Assembly: GCA_037954325.1 (NCBI GenBank)
Contig: JBBMNZ010000014.1
Span: forward strand, 12,932,956 to 12,996,955
Source: Fistularia commersonii
Taxonomy: Eukaryota; Chordata; Actinopteri; Syngnathiformes; Fistulariidae
Length of the DNA: 64,000 nt
Reading direction: 5' to 3'
This document shows, in pieces, positions 12,901-25,932 of the stretch. Every line of letters begins with the position of its first letter. The stretch's first letter is position 1. Made by a program: the position numbers and the translations under genes. The notes below the pieces were generated by a model. It saw only the letters and a program-made list of their open reading frames with translations. It had not been told where the DNA came from and did not search any database.

Positions 12901-15526
12901 GAAGACACACAAATACATACGCCGAGGCATACATCAAGAGTGCAGAGGCGTTTTAGCCCAAGGGAGATTGGTGAGTGATGGGTGAGATAAGGAGCTAGCT
13001 AAAAGTAAAAGGAGACTCAAAAGTATGTGTTCTTCTATAGGAAGCATTTGTAGCATTTTTAGTCTCAATACTGATTACTAGACATTAATTTTGATTTGAA
13101 ATCTTGAATAAAGGGAAATTTAGTCTAACAGTTGTGTGGAATCATGACTGTCCTTCGTGCTGCATCACATCCCAACAGACCTTCTCTTGAGGTAAATCTA
13201 ATGCTGGGTGTACCTCATTCAAATCTTTTTTCCTTATTTACTAATATATTTGAAGGTATTTTTCATTACACATATGCAGTTGAGGGATGTTGTTCAGTTT
13301 TCTTTAAAACCAAGGCTTGTGCGAATGGGTACCGATTAGACACAAGGTGATTAATGAGGGAGTATTGATCTATTGTTATGTCTCGCCCAAACACAGAGAC
13401 CAAAGGGAAAGATGAAGTGAACAGAGACAGACTTGTCTCTGACACTAAACTACAAGATTTCACAACATTTGTCTTATACAGACTGCTGGAAAAGAAAAAC
13501 TGGTGTTGTATCTCGTACCAGGCTTGTAACTGCGAAACTACAATATTCAGACATGACACCTTTATTCAGTCAAGGGCAGGGTCTTTTTTGCAGCATTTTA
13601 TAATTCTATGTAAAAGTGACAAAGGGGTGACAGACAGAATGTATAAATTAGATAGCCTGTAATATTTTCCTCTGTTACTCATTGCAAGATGATGAAACAA
13701 AATTATGTCAACTGTGTGACTGCATGCAATCTCTGAACCAATCATGTGTCTGTCTGACCAAAATTGGCCTCTACAGCTGAGGGCCGGCAGATATTTAATC
13801 CTTGCTTTTCATTTTACAGCATTCATCAGTTTATGACCTTCTAGCTGAAAAAAAAATGGATTCTGAATTAAGAGATTAAATATGCAATCATAACATTTTA
13901 CAAGTACCAGATTGCTGTTATGATTGAAACCCAATTCAGTAGGTAACTTGTTGAGATTACGTTTCCCCAAATTGGTCTGTTTAAGTGCAATAGGTAAATA
14001 CTACTTGGACTTATAGAGTGTAAATGAAAAGCAGAGAGTTTTCCAAAGCCTGTGATTGTTCCTTCTTTGGTTCTTACTTTCTTATTTAAAAGACATTTGG
14101 GAAGGATGCAGCCTAATTCTCAAGACCATTGATTGACCAATATCAAGTCACTGGTAGAGATTCCACCTATGACGGCCCAGCTATGTAGATTTGATGGTCA
14201 CAGCCTTAAAAAAAATTAGACTAGACATATTCTGATTTCCATTAACAAGTTAAACCAGCCCTGATGAAAAAGGAAACTTTCTGTCCTGAGTGTCGCTGCA
14301 TTTGCATTTGTAGAGTGGAGGGAGTCTAACAGCTGCAGAAACCACAAAGACAAAATTTTTTGAGCAGCCAGAAGATGATATTTGGGCTGAGTCCTTTTTC
14401 TTCCTTGGTAATAACACCACTGTTAAGCACTGGTTAGAACCACAGTTTGAACACAGTAAAACTGAAGGATGGATTTTTTGTCGTCTGTGAATAATCAGAC
14501 ACAAATGTCTGTGGTCTAATTGTGGTCTAAAGTCCTTCATGATGTTTTTTTCAATATATAAATAAGGTTCTTCAATACATGGCAAAACACAATGGCCAGA
14601 TCGCAGATAGGATAGACTTTCATCATTTGTGTTTGAAGTTTTCATCCATCTCAGAACTTTGTATCTCACCTTTTTAATTGTTCTGAAATCAATTACATTT
14701 GTGACTATAATAATGAATATTTTGCATATATTATATCATGGATCATTAGCCTACATAATGTCCTTGTCTTTGATTCATTTGCAGTGTTAAACTAAAAAAA
14801 AATTTGGAAAAAGTATTTTTGCTCCCATCACATGTATAAGCGCTAAACGTGCCATAAGTTATGGATTAAACGTAAATTCATCATGTAAATATGTGGCTCA
14901 ATTTCTACGTCACAGGAAACTTTTACAATTCATTATTCATATGATACGAGAAGTTCCAACAAAGAACAATGTTGTTTGTGATTTATAAGGTGCTACTTTG
15001 CCACATATAAGGACTTGTTTATGACGCACAGAGGACTGCTTAGTTATAGCATAAACAGGATGCCTTTCAGAGACAGAAAATAATCCAGCATACATAGAAT
15101 CAGGAACTCCTCTATGACAAGGTCAGGAAATTTGTCTGACAAAGAACCCTGATTTTACTAACACTTCTTCCACACGTTGACCTGAGGGAAATTACGCCCC
15201 CATTCACATACTTTCATGTGTTTGCCCTTCACTCTTGTCAATGCACAGAATTCAGACTGGAGATTTTTTATAGGATGAGAGCACTGCCAAGTACAGAAAA
15301 AATAAGAGCTAATGAGGCAGATCGTAGGGGTGTGAATGATGGTAGAACATCTATAAATACAGTTGCCATTCAAAAGGGAATGACAACTGTTAAGGAAGAT
15401 TAAAATATTTTTGCCAAAATGTGTAATCTATAAAAATGAGGTTATTGTGCTCCAGCTAGGTTAATTACACCATACGTCAAATAACCATACTATAGATAGA
15501 AACTGTCCTACTCAATTACACCGGCT

Positions 15527-15672
15527 ATATATAACACATACATAGGATATGAAGGTAGTTGGTGTGAGAGAGGAGGATACAGAGAATACGGTTAGATGTA
15601 GAAAGTTGACTCGCTGTGGCAACCCCTGCAGGGAAAAGCCGAAAGAAGAAGAAGATATATAACACATACATA
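15527..15672 (+). mobile_element. 5'-truncated RTE LINE insertion with 18-bp target-site duplication
   Basis: The 110-bp insert 15545-15654 is the 3' tail of the same RTE family found at 16190 (minus) and 42115 (plus). It ends 'gggaaaagccgaaagaagaagaag'-like, shown here only by its last bases, GAAGAAGAAG. It is flanked by a perfect 18-bp direct repeat, ATATATAACACATACATA, at 15527-15544 and 15655-15672. This is direct evidence of target-primed insertion. Confidence 0.9.
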
Positions 15673-16189
15673 TAAACAAGATCAACATAAAATGTCATTA
15701 TCCTGTCAGATTCACTAGTCACTGAGCTTTGTCTAACTTTAAAACTCATTTATCAGTTTTCCATCCTTGGCTACTGGCAGCATCTAATCAACTAATTCCA
15801 GTGCTCCCCCTCAGACCATGTCCTTGAGCGAAACAGTTTCCCTGAGTTCTTGGCAGGCAAACATCTCACTCCTGCCCTAGAGACAGGAACAAACACAAAC
15901 ATGGACAAGAAGAACTAATTCAAATAAAGGACATGTAAATTGAAACAGAAAGTATTCTTGGCACCTTGACGTTTCCATTTAAAGGAAACCAGCTCTATAT
16001 CTTCTGTTCGTAGGATAAGACTGGCCCCTGCTGGTACAGAAACAGAAATCCTTAAAAGTTGCCCTTCTATGAGTTATTGTAAATACACACAACATTAAAT
16101 ACATGTATTTTACTCTTATCTTACATTTAATGTGTTTGTTTTTATTTCATAATTTACACTTCTCTTTGCTTGAAAGCGCACTAATCCTC

Positions 16190-16683
16190 AAGCGCACTTC
16201 TTCTCCTTTCGGCTTTTACCTTCAGGAGTCGCCACAGCGAATCAGCCTTCTCCATCGAACCCTATTCTCTGTATCCTCCTCTCTGATAGCAACTACCTGC
16301 ATATCCTCTCTCACTACGCCCATAAATCTTCTCTTTGGTCTTCCAATTCCAGCATCCGTCTACCAATATACTGTATTCACTATCCCTCCTCTGTACATGA
16401 CCGAACCATCTCAGTCTGGCTTCTCGACCATTTTCTCCAAAACATCTAACATGTGCTGTTCCTCTGATAGACTCATTCCTGATCTTATCCATCCTGGTCA
16501 CTCCAAAAGAGAACCATAGCATCTTCATCTCTGTGACCTCCAGCTCTGCCTCCTGTCTTTTGGTCATTGTAACTGTTTCTAGGCCATACAGTATCGCTGG
16601 TCTCACCACTGTCTTGTCCACCTTTCCCTTCTTTCTGGCTGATAGTCTTCTATCGCATAGTACCCCTGACACTTTTGTCCAGG
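16190..16683 (-). mobile_element. RTE-type LINE, 3' portion (C-terminal RT region)
   Basis: The minus-strand frame includes the signatures SGVLCDRR, VVRPAILYGLET, TRMDKIRNESIRGT and ARLRWFGHVQRR, typical of the C-terminal end of RTE-clade reverse transcriptase ORFs in animals. The 3' end at the left runs into a GAAGAAG tail. The copy is decayed near its end. It abuts the inverted 5' part beginning near 16684. Confidence 0.85.
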
Positions 16684-17762
16684 AGAGGAGGAAAGTGCGT
16701 TCGCTAGCAGAGAGAAAAGAGGAAAGGAAAGAGCCTGGGACTGAGTAGGGACTTTGAATATTGGGACTATGACAGCAAAAGTTAGAGAGTTGGTCGACAT
16801 GATGCAGAGAAGGAAGGTGGATTTACTGTGTGTCCTGGAGACCAGGTGGAAAAGTAGTAAGGCTAGAAGCTTAGGAGCAGGCTTTAAGTTGCACTATCAT
16901 GGTACTGACAGGTAGAGAAATGGAGTAGGAGTTATCTTGAGGGAGGAGTTTGTTGGGAATGTTCTGGGGGTGAAAAGAATGTCAGATAGACTTATGAATC
17001 TGAAACTGGAAATTGACGGTGTGATGCTCAATGTTAATAGTGGCTATGCCGCGCAGGTGGGATGTGAATTTGAAGAGAAGGAGAAGTTCTGGAATGAGTT
17101 AGATGAAGTGATGCAGAATATCCCCAGAAATGAGTGAGTGGTAATTGGTGAAGACTTCAATGGGCCTGTTGGTGAAGGCAATAGAGTGGATGAAGACGTG
17201 ATGGGCAGATTTTGGTATACAGGATAGGAATGCAGAGGGACAGATGGTGGTAAATTTGCAAAAAAGATGGAAATGGTTGTAGTGAACACCTTTTTCCAGA
17301 AAAAAACAGGAACATAGGGTAACTTACAAGAGCAGAGGGAAGGAGCATGCAGGTAGACTACATCTTCTATAGACAAGGTAACCTGAAAGAGATCAGTGAG
17401 TACAAAGTAGTTGTGGGTGAGAGCGTAGCCAGACAGCATAGGATGGTGGTTTGTAGGATGACTCTGGTGACAAGGAAGATGAAGAGGGCAAAGGCAGAGC
17501 AGAGGACAAAGTGGTGGAAGCTGAAAAGGGGGTGTTGTATGGTTTTCAGGAGGGAGTTGAGAAAGGTTCTGGGTGGTCAGGGAGACAGGTAGGAGAGTAC
17601 TTGGTGTGTCATCTGGATGGAAAGTAGATAAGGAGACTTTGTGGTGGAATGAAGAAGTGCAGGAGTATATACAGAGAAAACGGTTAGCAAAGAAGTGAGA
17701 TACTGAAAGGACTGAAGAGAACAGACAGGAGTATAGGGAGATGCAATGTAAATCCAAGCGAA
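16684..17762 (+). mobile_element. RTE-type LINE, inverted 5' portion (endonuclease domain)
   Basis: Plus-strand frames, broken by several stops, show an apurinic-like endonuclease: TLNIGTMTAKVRELVDMM, then a ETRW motif, then DFNGPVGEG, then DYIFYRQGNLKEIS and ARQHRMVVCRM. The start of the element lies at the junction with the oppositely oriented 3' portion, and the copy stops near the beginning of the RT domain at about 17762. This arrangement is what twin-primed 5' inversion produces. It is non-functional because of in-frame stops and frameshifts. Confidence 0.8.
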
Positions 17763-18245
17763 CAATACTACAAATTATGTGTGGAATGTGCCTTTACGTG
17801 TGCCCCATTGGTACCTGCATGGTCTGGGATATCTTGAAATGGTAAATAAACAGAAAAAATAATCCACGGTGAGTCTTGGAAAGGCTCCCAATGAACCTTG
17901 CGCCGTGGATTTCCCCCCCAGTCAATCTCATATGAGCGTACGTCAATTGAAACGTGTGGACTAATGACGCATTCATGACTTTCCGATATTTGAGATTCAT
18001 AATCAGTACAACCAAACCTTTTTCAAACATAGGAAGCACACATTTCATAATAAAATTTACCAATGAAAAACTAAACTAATACGTTTGAATCTAAGGCTCG
18101 ATGCCAAGAAGAGACTTGTGCAGGACTCTTGATTATCTAATGCGTTTGACTGTTGCTGTGTCATACTTAGTACCGTTTTTCGGAGCAAAGATTGGTGCAA
18201 GTGAAGGCACCAAAAGTTCAGTCTTAAATTGTGACATCTTAAAAC

Positions 18246-21200
18246 ATGGAGGGAAAACAAAGCAATGACGATGGCAGTTTTGCGCCAGGTATTTTATGGG
18301 ATAGATTTTTTAAGTTAACCTTTTAAGTTATCGAGTAAACAACTAGTATAGAATGTTGCGCCAGAGCCGTTAGCAATCCAGTCAACTGACTGAGACTGCG
18401 CAAACCCGTCTTTTTAGCAGCCAACACAAGTTGCATGGTTTAAAAGTCGCGATTTACGATTTTAATTTTATTCAAGAATTACACAAGTAATTTTAAATAA
18501 GCTGCTTTGTTGCAACTTCGTGTGATAATTTGAGCTCAGTTCGCCAGACAGATAAGAAGTCCACTGTTAGATTCCACGTAAACGACTTCATGGTAGCTGT
18601 TTGTTAGCTCTCGTCTTTGCCAAACTTCCTCAAAAACCCGGATGGTTCCGTGTTGCATTAAGATAGTGACGTGAATAAAACCCGTGGAATATGAAACACG
18701 ACCGCACATCAAACATTTAGGTCTTCCGGTGAATTCGGCATTCATTTCATTTGTAGAAAATAATCATATTTTAACTTTTAGTCCTAATGTCTCTGTGTCG
18801 AATGTCACATGTTTTTGCTGTCTTACATGAGATATCTCATTCAAAGTTGGTTAATAATCAATCCTCGTCCACTTATTGCCTCAGATCCAGGAGGCTCCGA
18901 AACAACAACAACAGCGGCACACAAAGATCCAGGGGAGTTCCTCAGCCGACAGCTGAGTGAGCAGGGCCGCTTCGCCCTTGCAGCGATGTGCAGTGTGTCT
19001 CTGGGCCAGCTGTTTAATGGACCAGAGAACAGGTAACAAGGATTCACGTCATTCCGGTGCTTCGTGATGTCACCTCAATGCAGATTGACTAAAATCCCTT
19101 TTAACATTTTTTGTTCTTTTTTTAATTTACTTCAACACCATCATTAAATCGCGAATGAGAATGCGCAATTAGTACTTTTTGATATTTTATGAGATTCACA
19201 AGGTTGACCGGAACTATGTCCGATGATTTATCATATTTGAATTTTTGTTTCGGCACTAACCCTTTTGACACTTTTCAACTCTGGAAACAATATTCTGAGG
19301 TCTTCCATATATAATTTCTCTATTATTTTATATATTCTAATTTGATCATAACTTTAGACAGTGTTTCAATCATGTTGAATGCCTCACATGATAACGCGAT
19401 TATTTGGTCTGCAGTTTATTAAGAATAAGAATAAGAACAACTTTATTTATCCCGAAGGAAATTGTAGTGCCAGAGTTTCAAATAAAACATAACAATAATA
19501 AATAATAGTAGGAAATTGTATAAACCGTATAAAAAAAAAGGGGGGGGGGAATAAGGAATACAAATAAAACTATAAAGTGTCAAAGTAACAAGTCAAGGCT
19601 ATAAAGTGTCTTAAGGTCTTAAGTACAAAGATTTTGAGATTCCCCGCAGCTGAAAGGAGAGGAATTAAAAAGTATTTTATTTATTATTTTACATTATTTT
19701 ACTTTTAATACTTCTCATGCAGTATGAAGCCCTTACATGTTGACATAAAAGTTACACATATTCAAGTCAATGCAAAAGCCCTTGCTCATTTACAGAAGTG
19801 TAATTTGCATGGACATTGTCAGCAGTTCCAGCTGAAATTGTCAACTTAGAAATTTTAGCCATATCAGCCAGTGATAGCCTGCATAGTAAGTGGTCTTTTT
19901 ATTCATCTGTTTTTCAGCTGTCATGATACATTTATGGCAGGAAGAATTAAAATGTGCATCCGTTTCAGTGTGTTCAGGGAGCAGTATCTTCAGGGCCTGG
20001 TTCACTGGCTGGACCTGGATGAGTCAGTGCTGCCAGTCATGAGAGCTTTCCTGTCCGGCCTGGGCGCTGAGGGCTCTGACACCTTCCTCTCTATCTTGCA
20101 AGCTGAGCCGCCTCTGGCTGCGGGTACAACCCCTATCATACAGGTGAGAGTGACATCTCGCCTGCTGCCTGTTTGTAGGCAATAAATTGCAAGATTGAAA
20201 AATTCACAGATTTCCCTGGCTCAGCAACTGTGCTTTCAAGTAAGGTGTGTGTTGGAAATGTAGCTGTCAAAAATCCAATCCTCATCCAACCAGTCATTCA
20301 TTATCTATGCATATCGTGCACTTACGGTTGCATGGATGATAGAGCCTATCCCAGCTGTCATTGGGTGAGAGGCAGGGTACACGCTGGGGCAGTCAGCAGT
20401 TGATCACAGGCCCACATATAGGGACAAACAACCATTTACTTCCTCAGTCACACATTTAGGCAATGTTTCTATTTTTCTAATTAACAACTTTTTGCACTCT
20501 GGGAGGTAACCAGATCAAACCAATGCAGAAACAGGGAGACCATGCACGCGCCACACAGAAAGGCCCCCTTTGGCGATTGAACCAGGGTCCTTCTTACTGT
20601 GAGGCATAAGCGCTGACGTGCTGTTTTTATATATAAAATATCAATAAGTACAGTTTTCATATTGGCTAACATATAAACAGATACAGTATTTATCGTACCT
20701 GTCCGAGCAAGGTGTAGATTTAGTTACATATAAAAACTCTGAAAAACGAAGGCGCTTATTTCTAACTGCTTAGTTTATGCTAACAAAATAGTGAGCATGT
20801 CAATCTTTCTCTGTTTTTATTCAAACACCTCTTGTTGTTTATATTACAGGACTTGGTTTCTTTCTCTATCAAAGATGGTAAGAGTCCCTACTGACAGCTT
20901 TCACAAGATCTTTGGAACTCACTTTAGCCTGTCGCTTACTAATTCCATGTTGTGCTGTGTATCCTCAGGCCAGTATGATGCCAGAGCCAGGGTTCTCATC
21001 CGAGACATCAGCTGTTTGCTGCGAGTCTCTCTGAAGCAACAAGAAGAGTTTGAGGAAACTCTGGGTGAGAGGCTCAGGGATGGAGGAGAGGAGAGCGAGT
21101 GAGTTGATAAATGAATATGGCTTCATTTTCTACATTTTTGGAATGAGAAAAAAATATATGATTATTTTTTATGATCAAATTGGATTGCCCTAGATGCACA

Positions 21201-24200
21201 ATAGGCGTATTTTGACTGTTTTTGATAGAAGTAAGTTTCAGCCAACTCATAGTAACCTGTATGAATTTTCCTCCACCAGAGAGGAATCCTCTCGGCGGCT
21301 CAGGAGAGAGAGAGGGCGTAAGCTACGGCGCTATCTCCTCATTGGACTTGCTACTGTGGGTGGAGGGACTGTAATTGGTAATTATTTTCTCTCCGTTCTT
21401 TACACTGACATAATTCAGCTGACCTTTATTTAAAATTCAGATAATTTTGTTAATTTTATTTTCTTACTGTTTTCCAGCAAGTTTTGTGTTCCTTTTTGAA
21501 TTACACCTAACAAACTAGCAAAGAATCCCACCCCACAAAAATGGATGATAATGAAAATTTTAAAATGCAAGCTCTTTACCAGATAATATTCTGCATATGG
21601 GTTTGTATAGAAAACTTGTTTCACAGTCTTGATTGATACAATCAACCAAAATCATTAGACAGTGGATATTGTATCTAAGATGAATAGATTGCCCTGTATA
21701 CCAGCGTCACATGTTTTACTGGTACCTGCAGATATTGGGATGCAAACATTTTTTTCAAACATCTGTGATATTTGTGGCATTGCCAGGTGTAACAGGTGGG
21801 CTGGCAGCACCACTGGTGGCAGCAGGGGCAGGGGCTGTGCTTGGGGCTGGAGGTGCTGCTGCTCTTGGTTCAGCCACTGGCATCGCAATCATGGCCTCCC
21901 TGTTTGGAGCTGCGGGGGCCGGGCTTACTGGTGAGAATATTTGAAACGCTTCAGACTGGCCTTGAAAAAAACATCTTTGTGGTATCTATTGATTCACAAG
22001 TTGTATTTATTTTACCTGTTCCTTCATTTTTCTGTTTATTCTTTTTACACATGGTCTCCCTAGGTTATAAGATGAATAAGTGTGTTGGGGCGATTGAGGA
22101 ATTTCAGTTCCTACCACTGAGCTCTGGAAAGCATCTTCACCTTACCATCGCAGTGACTGGCTGGCTCTGCAGCGGTAAATATAGTAAGTAGTTATCTTAT
22201 AAGATACAGGACAGTAGTCACTCTGACTTCACGGTTTCTATTTCTGAAAGTCCGACTGTAGGAAATCATAAAGTTTAATTTTATGAGATGATTCCACAGA
22301 GCTAGCAGCAATGGAAATAATTATCTGACTATTTAGGCACCTCTGTCAATATAGCTAAGTATCATAAATATGCAAATGTATCCATCTATCTCGGCTTGTT
22401 GGATGGAGGAATGGTGGCCGGTGAAGGGAAAAGCAGAAGATCATAAATATGCAAAAATCACAAAGACACAAAGACTGATCTGTCCTAGATATACTAGATC
22501 AGGTTTCGTTTAAGACTTGCTCCTTATTTTCCTAACAATCACAATGGGTTTCTAATTTCCTTCAGACCTTTTTTAGCTTATTTTTGCAACATTTCAAGTA
22601 ATACCTTCCAGATTCTTAAGTTGTTTCATTTGAGGGAAGCATGTTAGGTGATTATTGATCTGTTGACCGCCAGGTTCATTCCAGGCACCCTGGTCCAGCC
22701 TGGGTGAGTGCGGGGAGCAGTACTGCCTTGTGTGGGAATCGCGCTTCCTCAGGGACCTGGGTTCGGCCATGACCTCTCTGTTGGATGGGCTGGTCAGCAT
22801 GGTGGCACAGGAAGCACTGAAGTACACAGTACTCTCAGGTAGGAGGAGGCACATGTGCACTGAAGCTAGTCTTCATGATATATATTTGTTCTCAAGCTTT
22901 ATAGGTGTTTAAGCTTGCTCTAGATTGGATGCTGTGATGCAAAAACAATTTTCTCTTTGAGGCAAAACTGTTTTGCGGTTCCCTGTAAATACACACCATA
23001 TACAAATCCTTATCGGACCATCATGTTTATGTGTCATGTCTGCTTGATGCGGACGGTCATAATATCTTTATCACCATCTCTGTTCAGGTATTGTAACTGC
23101 TCTGACGTGGCCGGCATCTTTGCTGGCAGCAGCCAGCGTCATTGACAACCCCTGGTGTGTTTGTCTAAACCGCTCAGCTGAAGTAGGAAAACACTTGGCA
23201 CAGGTGTTGAGAAGTCGACAGCAGGTTAGAACAAACACCCTTTTAACTCTTCAAGCACACATGTATCAGTTTTTTGTCACATTTTCCTCATGAACAATTA
23301 GTTTTATGTGTAGCAGAAAACTTTACCACAGATTGCTAGATTTTTTTTCCACTGGCCATGAGAACAATAACTAATACAGTTTCCCTGTGACGGAACTCTT
23401 AAACAGTTTAACTGCTCAAAGTTTACGTTTATTTCCTCTGCGTTTCTGAAGGGGAAGCGTCCTGTCAGTCTTATAGGCTTCAGTCTCGGAGCCAGAGTCA
23501 TCTACTTCTGTCTGCAGGAGCTTGCCAATGACCAGGGTATCAATACTTTGATTCCATTTATAAAACTTAGTAAAACACCAGCCGATGTGTTTTGCAATTT
23601 CATTTTAAAAAGCCCATCTTTTAAATTACTCCTTATTTTTTGCATTATACGAATATATTCAAAATTAATTTACCTGTAATAGAATCTTTGTTCTCTAATG
23701 TGCAAATCTTCTACATTATCTTTGTTTCGGAACAAAGTAGCCTTATCAGTATTTTGTGATTCCTCAGGTAGTGAAGGAGTAGTTGAGGATGTGGTTCTCC
23801 TGGGCGCCCCTGTGGACGGCTCTGAGAAAGCCTGGAAGAGAATGACCAGAGTGGTGGCTGGAAAAATAGTAAATGGGTACTCCAGGTAATCTATGTTTCA
23901 GATTTACCCAAAAATCAAGAGAGACTGTTTTTATACATGGTTTATTCAGGGGGTCTGACAGATTTCCGATTGTCAACCTATCAGGGGAGACTGGCTCTTG
24001 GGATTCTTGTACCGAAGCTCAGCTGCACAGCTGTGTGTTGCTGGGTTACAGCCAATCAACCTTGTGGATCGGCGTTTAATCAACGTGGATCTCTCCTCCG
24101 TGGTGAGTCACAGGTTATATTTAGGGCCACTATTGGTTAATTAATAAGGTACATGTGACAACTGAGAAGACATACAAAAAAAAAAACATAAATATGTTAG

Positions 24201-25808
24201 AAAAGCATGATGGGTCCTCCTCAGTATTGTTTATATCTCAGCGTGAACTGACATCTTCATAAATACTTGGGGATGTTTTTTTTATTTCACTGTTGCATTT
24301 TAGAGAGGGACAAACAAGGACTTCAGCAACATACTTTAGCCTTCAACCATTAAAATAAGGCTGGATAATTCTATGCCTGTGTGCGAACCTATATGACATC
24401 ATCCATCTTCAATACTTTTCACATGACGGCTTAGTTCCTCCTGTGAGAGAAGGAGCTGGAAAAGGGAGGGCTGCTCAGAAGTTTCTTGTAATTTACGTTT
24501 TCTCCACAAGACGGCACTCACTCTTTAAAATGAAATAGCTCAGTATATCATTTGATATTATAAATCATGTAATTTTCATGTTCTTATCGTACATGAGCAC
24601 AGAATTTTATTAGCACATAAAATCCATGTTTTATAGCATTTAGCATTTGGAGATAAAAAATAAGGCCTCTGCTGATTTCAGTTATACTTTACAGCACTGC
24701 CCAAAACATCAATATAATTCCAAAGGAAAATGTGTTTCTTCTTGCAGTTTTTTTGTAAAGCATCAAACTTTTCAATCCGATAGAAAATTAAAATTCACAA
24801 AGGCAATTGTTAAACTGCAATATACAGTGTACAGTGCACTGACTGTCAACATAATTCATTTAGTTGATGTTAGAAGATAGTCTAATAAATGTATATATAT
24901 GTGTGCGTGTGTATGTGTGTTTGTATATGTACATGTAAATACGTATATTTATATGTGTATATATACGTGTATATATATATGTGTGTTTGTCTGTATGTAT
25001 GTATATACACACACACACACATACACATATATATATATATAAAATTCCCTGTGGTCAAGTGTAGGATCACCAGTGTCTGATACCTTTACTTTGGAGGCGA
25101 AAAGGGACTGGCAATGTTTGAGAACTCCTGCGCTCATTATTTATTTGAAACACTTTTCCAGGATATGCAACAAGCAGGATTCAAAAATAACATTTAAAAA
25201 AAAAAACTGACCAGACATTGAAGAAAAAATATGAACCTACAAACAAATTTATCCTACTCTGTATCATTTTGGAGCATTAAAACAGTATTTCTGACTGACA
25301 GGTGAAAGGCCACCTGGACTACATGCACCAAATGGACACTATCTTAGTAGCAGTTGGAGTTCCTACCAAAGAAGTCCCACGACTCTCCACTGAGCTTCCT
25401 CAGTTTGTAACAGTTACAGAAGGTACAGCAGACCCCTCTTATTTGTCCCTAAACAATCCGCAATTTGATGAGCCACAAAAGCCTGCCAAGGAGGCCAGGA
25501 CTCACCCGTCTAAAAGCGATGGGGCAGATAGCACGGATCTGGATGACGGCTGGGACATTCCTGACATCTCTGATCTGCTGAGCTCTCTGACAGATGCAGA
25601 GTCTGAAGACCGATGTGAAGACAGGGGCATTTCACCACTTAGTTTTCAGGAAAATGTCACAAAACATGGAGTCGCATCTGCTTACGAAGCTCAGGGGGAC
25701 AGTGAAGAAAAAGTTGAGCCGGACAATGAGCACACATCGTGGAGCTGGGATGACACACACTGGACCACCGAGCACACAGACAGACCTCATGAAGAGCATG
25801 TTACATGA
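18246..25808 (+). CDS. tmco4: Transmembrane and coiled-coil domain-containing protein 4 (DUF726 family)
   Basis: Fourteen coding exons keep phase throughout: 18246-18288, 18885-19032, 19969-20143, 20850-20877, 20969-21098, 21280-21377, 21787-21930, 22064-22183, 22674-22838, 23088-23224, 23452-23536, 23768-23885, 23985-24102 and 25302-25808 (671 aa). The N-terminal region is followed by a basic RRLRRERGRKLRR stretch. Glycine/alanine-rich hydrophobic segments lie at about residues 193-256 (GVTGGLAAPLVAAG, GAAGAGLTG), and a DUF726 alpha/beta-hydrolase-like domain follows. A nucleophile-elbow motif GFSLG places Ser at about 407, and GHLDY near 506 is a candidate for the catalytic His. The C-terminal tail (last exon) is acidic and poorly conserved. 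DUF726 proteins are membrane-associated putative lipases; the substrate of TMCO4 is not known to me. The ATG has an A at -3. It is convergent with htr6, the same arrangement as in human. Confidence 0.93.
19430..19660. repeat. Fish dispersed repeat in tmco4 intron 2
   Basis: Contains the phrase 'aacaactttatttatcccgaa' in part, followed by 'ggaaattg', frequent in fish interspersed elements, then a poly-A/poly-G run at about 19530-19550. The class could not be assigned. Confidence 0.4.
20285..20615 (-). repeat. Dispersed repeat in tmco4 intron 3
   Basis: Reads like the reverse complement of the dispersed repeat at 35745-36000: 'agagcctatcccagctgtcat', then 'ccacatatagggacaaacaacca', then 'gaaccagggtccttctta'. 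The copy is diverged and split. I could not assign a class. Confidence 0.55.
24885..25042. repeat. Compound TG/TA microsatellite in tmco4 intron 13
   Basis: About 155 bp of alternating purine-pyrimidine TATG, TATA and CACA repeats. It produces long artefactual Tyr/Ile/Val/Cys/His frames on both strands. It lies in the last, 1.2-kb intron of tmco4. Confidence 0.9.
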
Positions 25809-25926
25809 CCAGCTGCTTCAAAAGAAATATTTTGCAGCATTGTAGTTCTGTTGAGGATAATATACATTCTGTTCACTGCACACTGATGTGCCAGAGCCTC
25901 ACCAGGACATATATTTGGCTAATTCA

Positions 25927-25932
25927 AATAAA
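25927..25932 (+). terminator. tmco4 polyadenylation signal (AATAAA)
   Basis: AATAAA 119 bases after the tmco4 stop codon, the first such signal downstream. Cleavage would be expected near 25945-25960. Confidence 0.6.

Larger units (their letters stand above)
4858..18245. other. Intergenic spacer between vwa1 and tmco4
   Basis: Head-to-head spacer of 13.4 kb. Besides the repeats listed separately it holds homopolymers (poly-G near 7301) and AT-rich unique DNA. Open frames here are short, lack recognisable domains and are not flanked by consistent splice sites. I see no tRNA, no rRNA and no protein-coding exon. Confidence 0.6.

Noticed and set aside
14250..14669. A 139-codon minus-strand frame
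   Set aside because: No domain, no codon pattern of conservation, and no splice partners. It is likely chance.
24882..25137. Tyr/Ile/His/Val-rich frames on both strands
   Set aside because: They translate a TA/TG compound microsatellite in a tmco4 intron.
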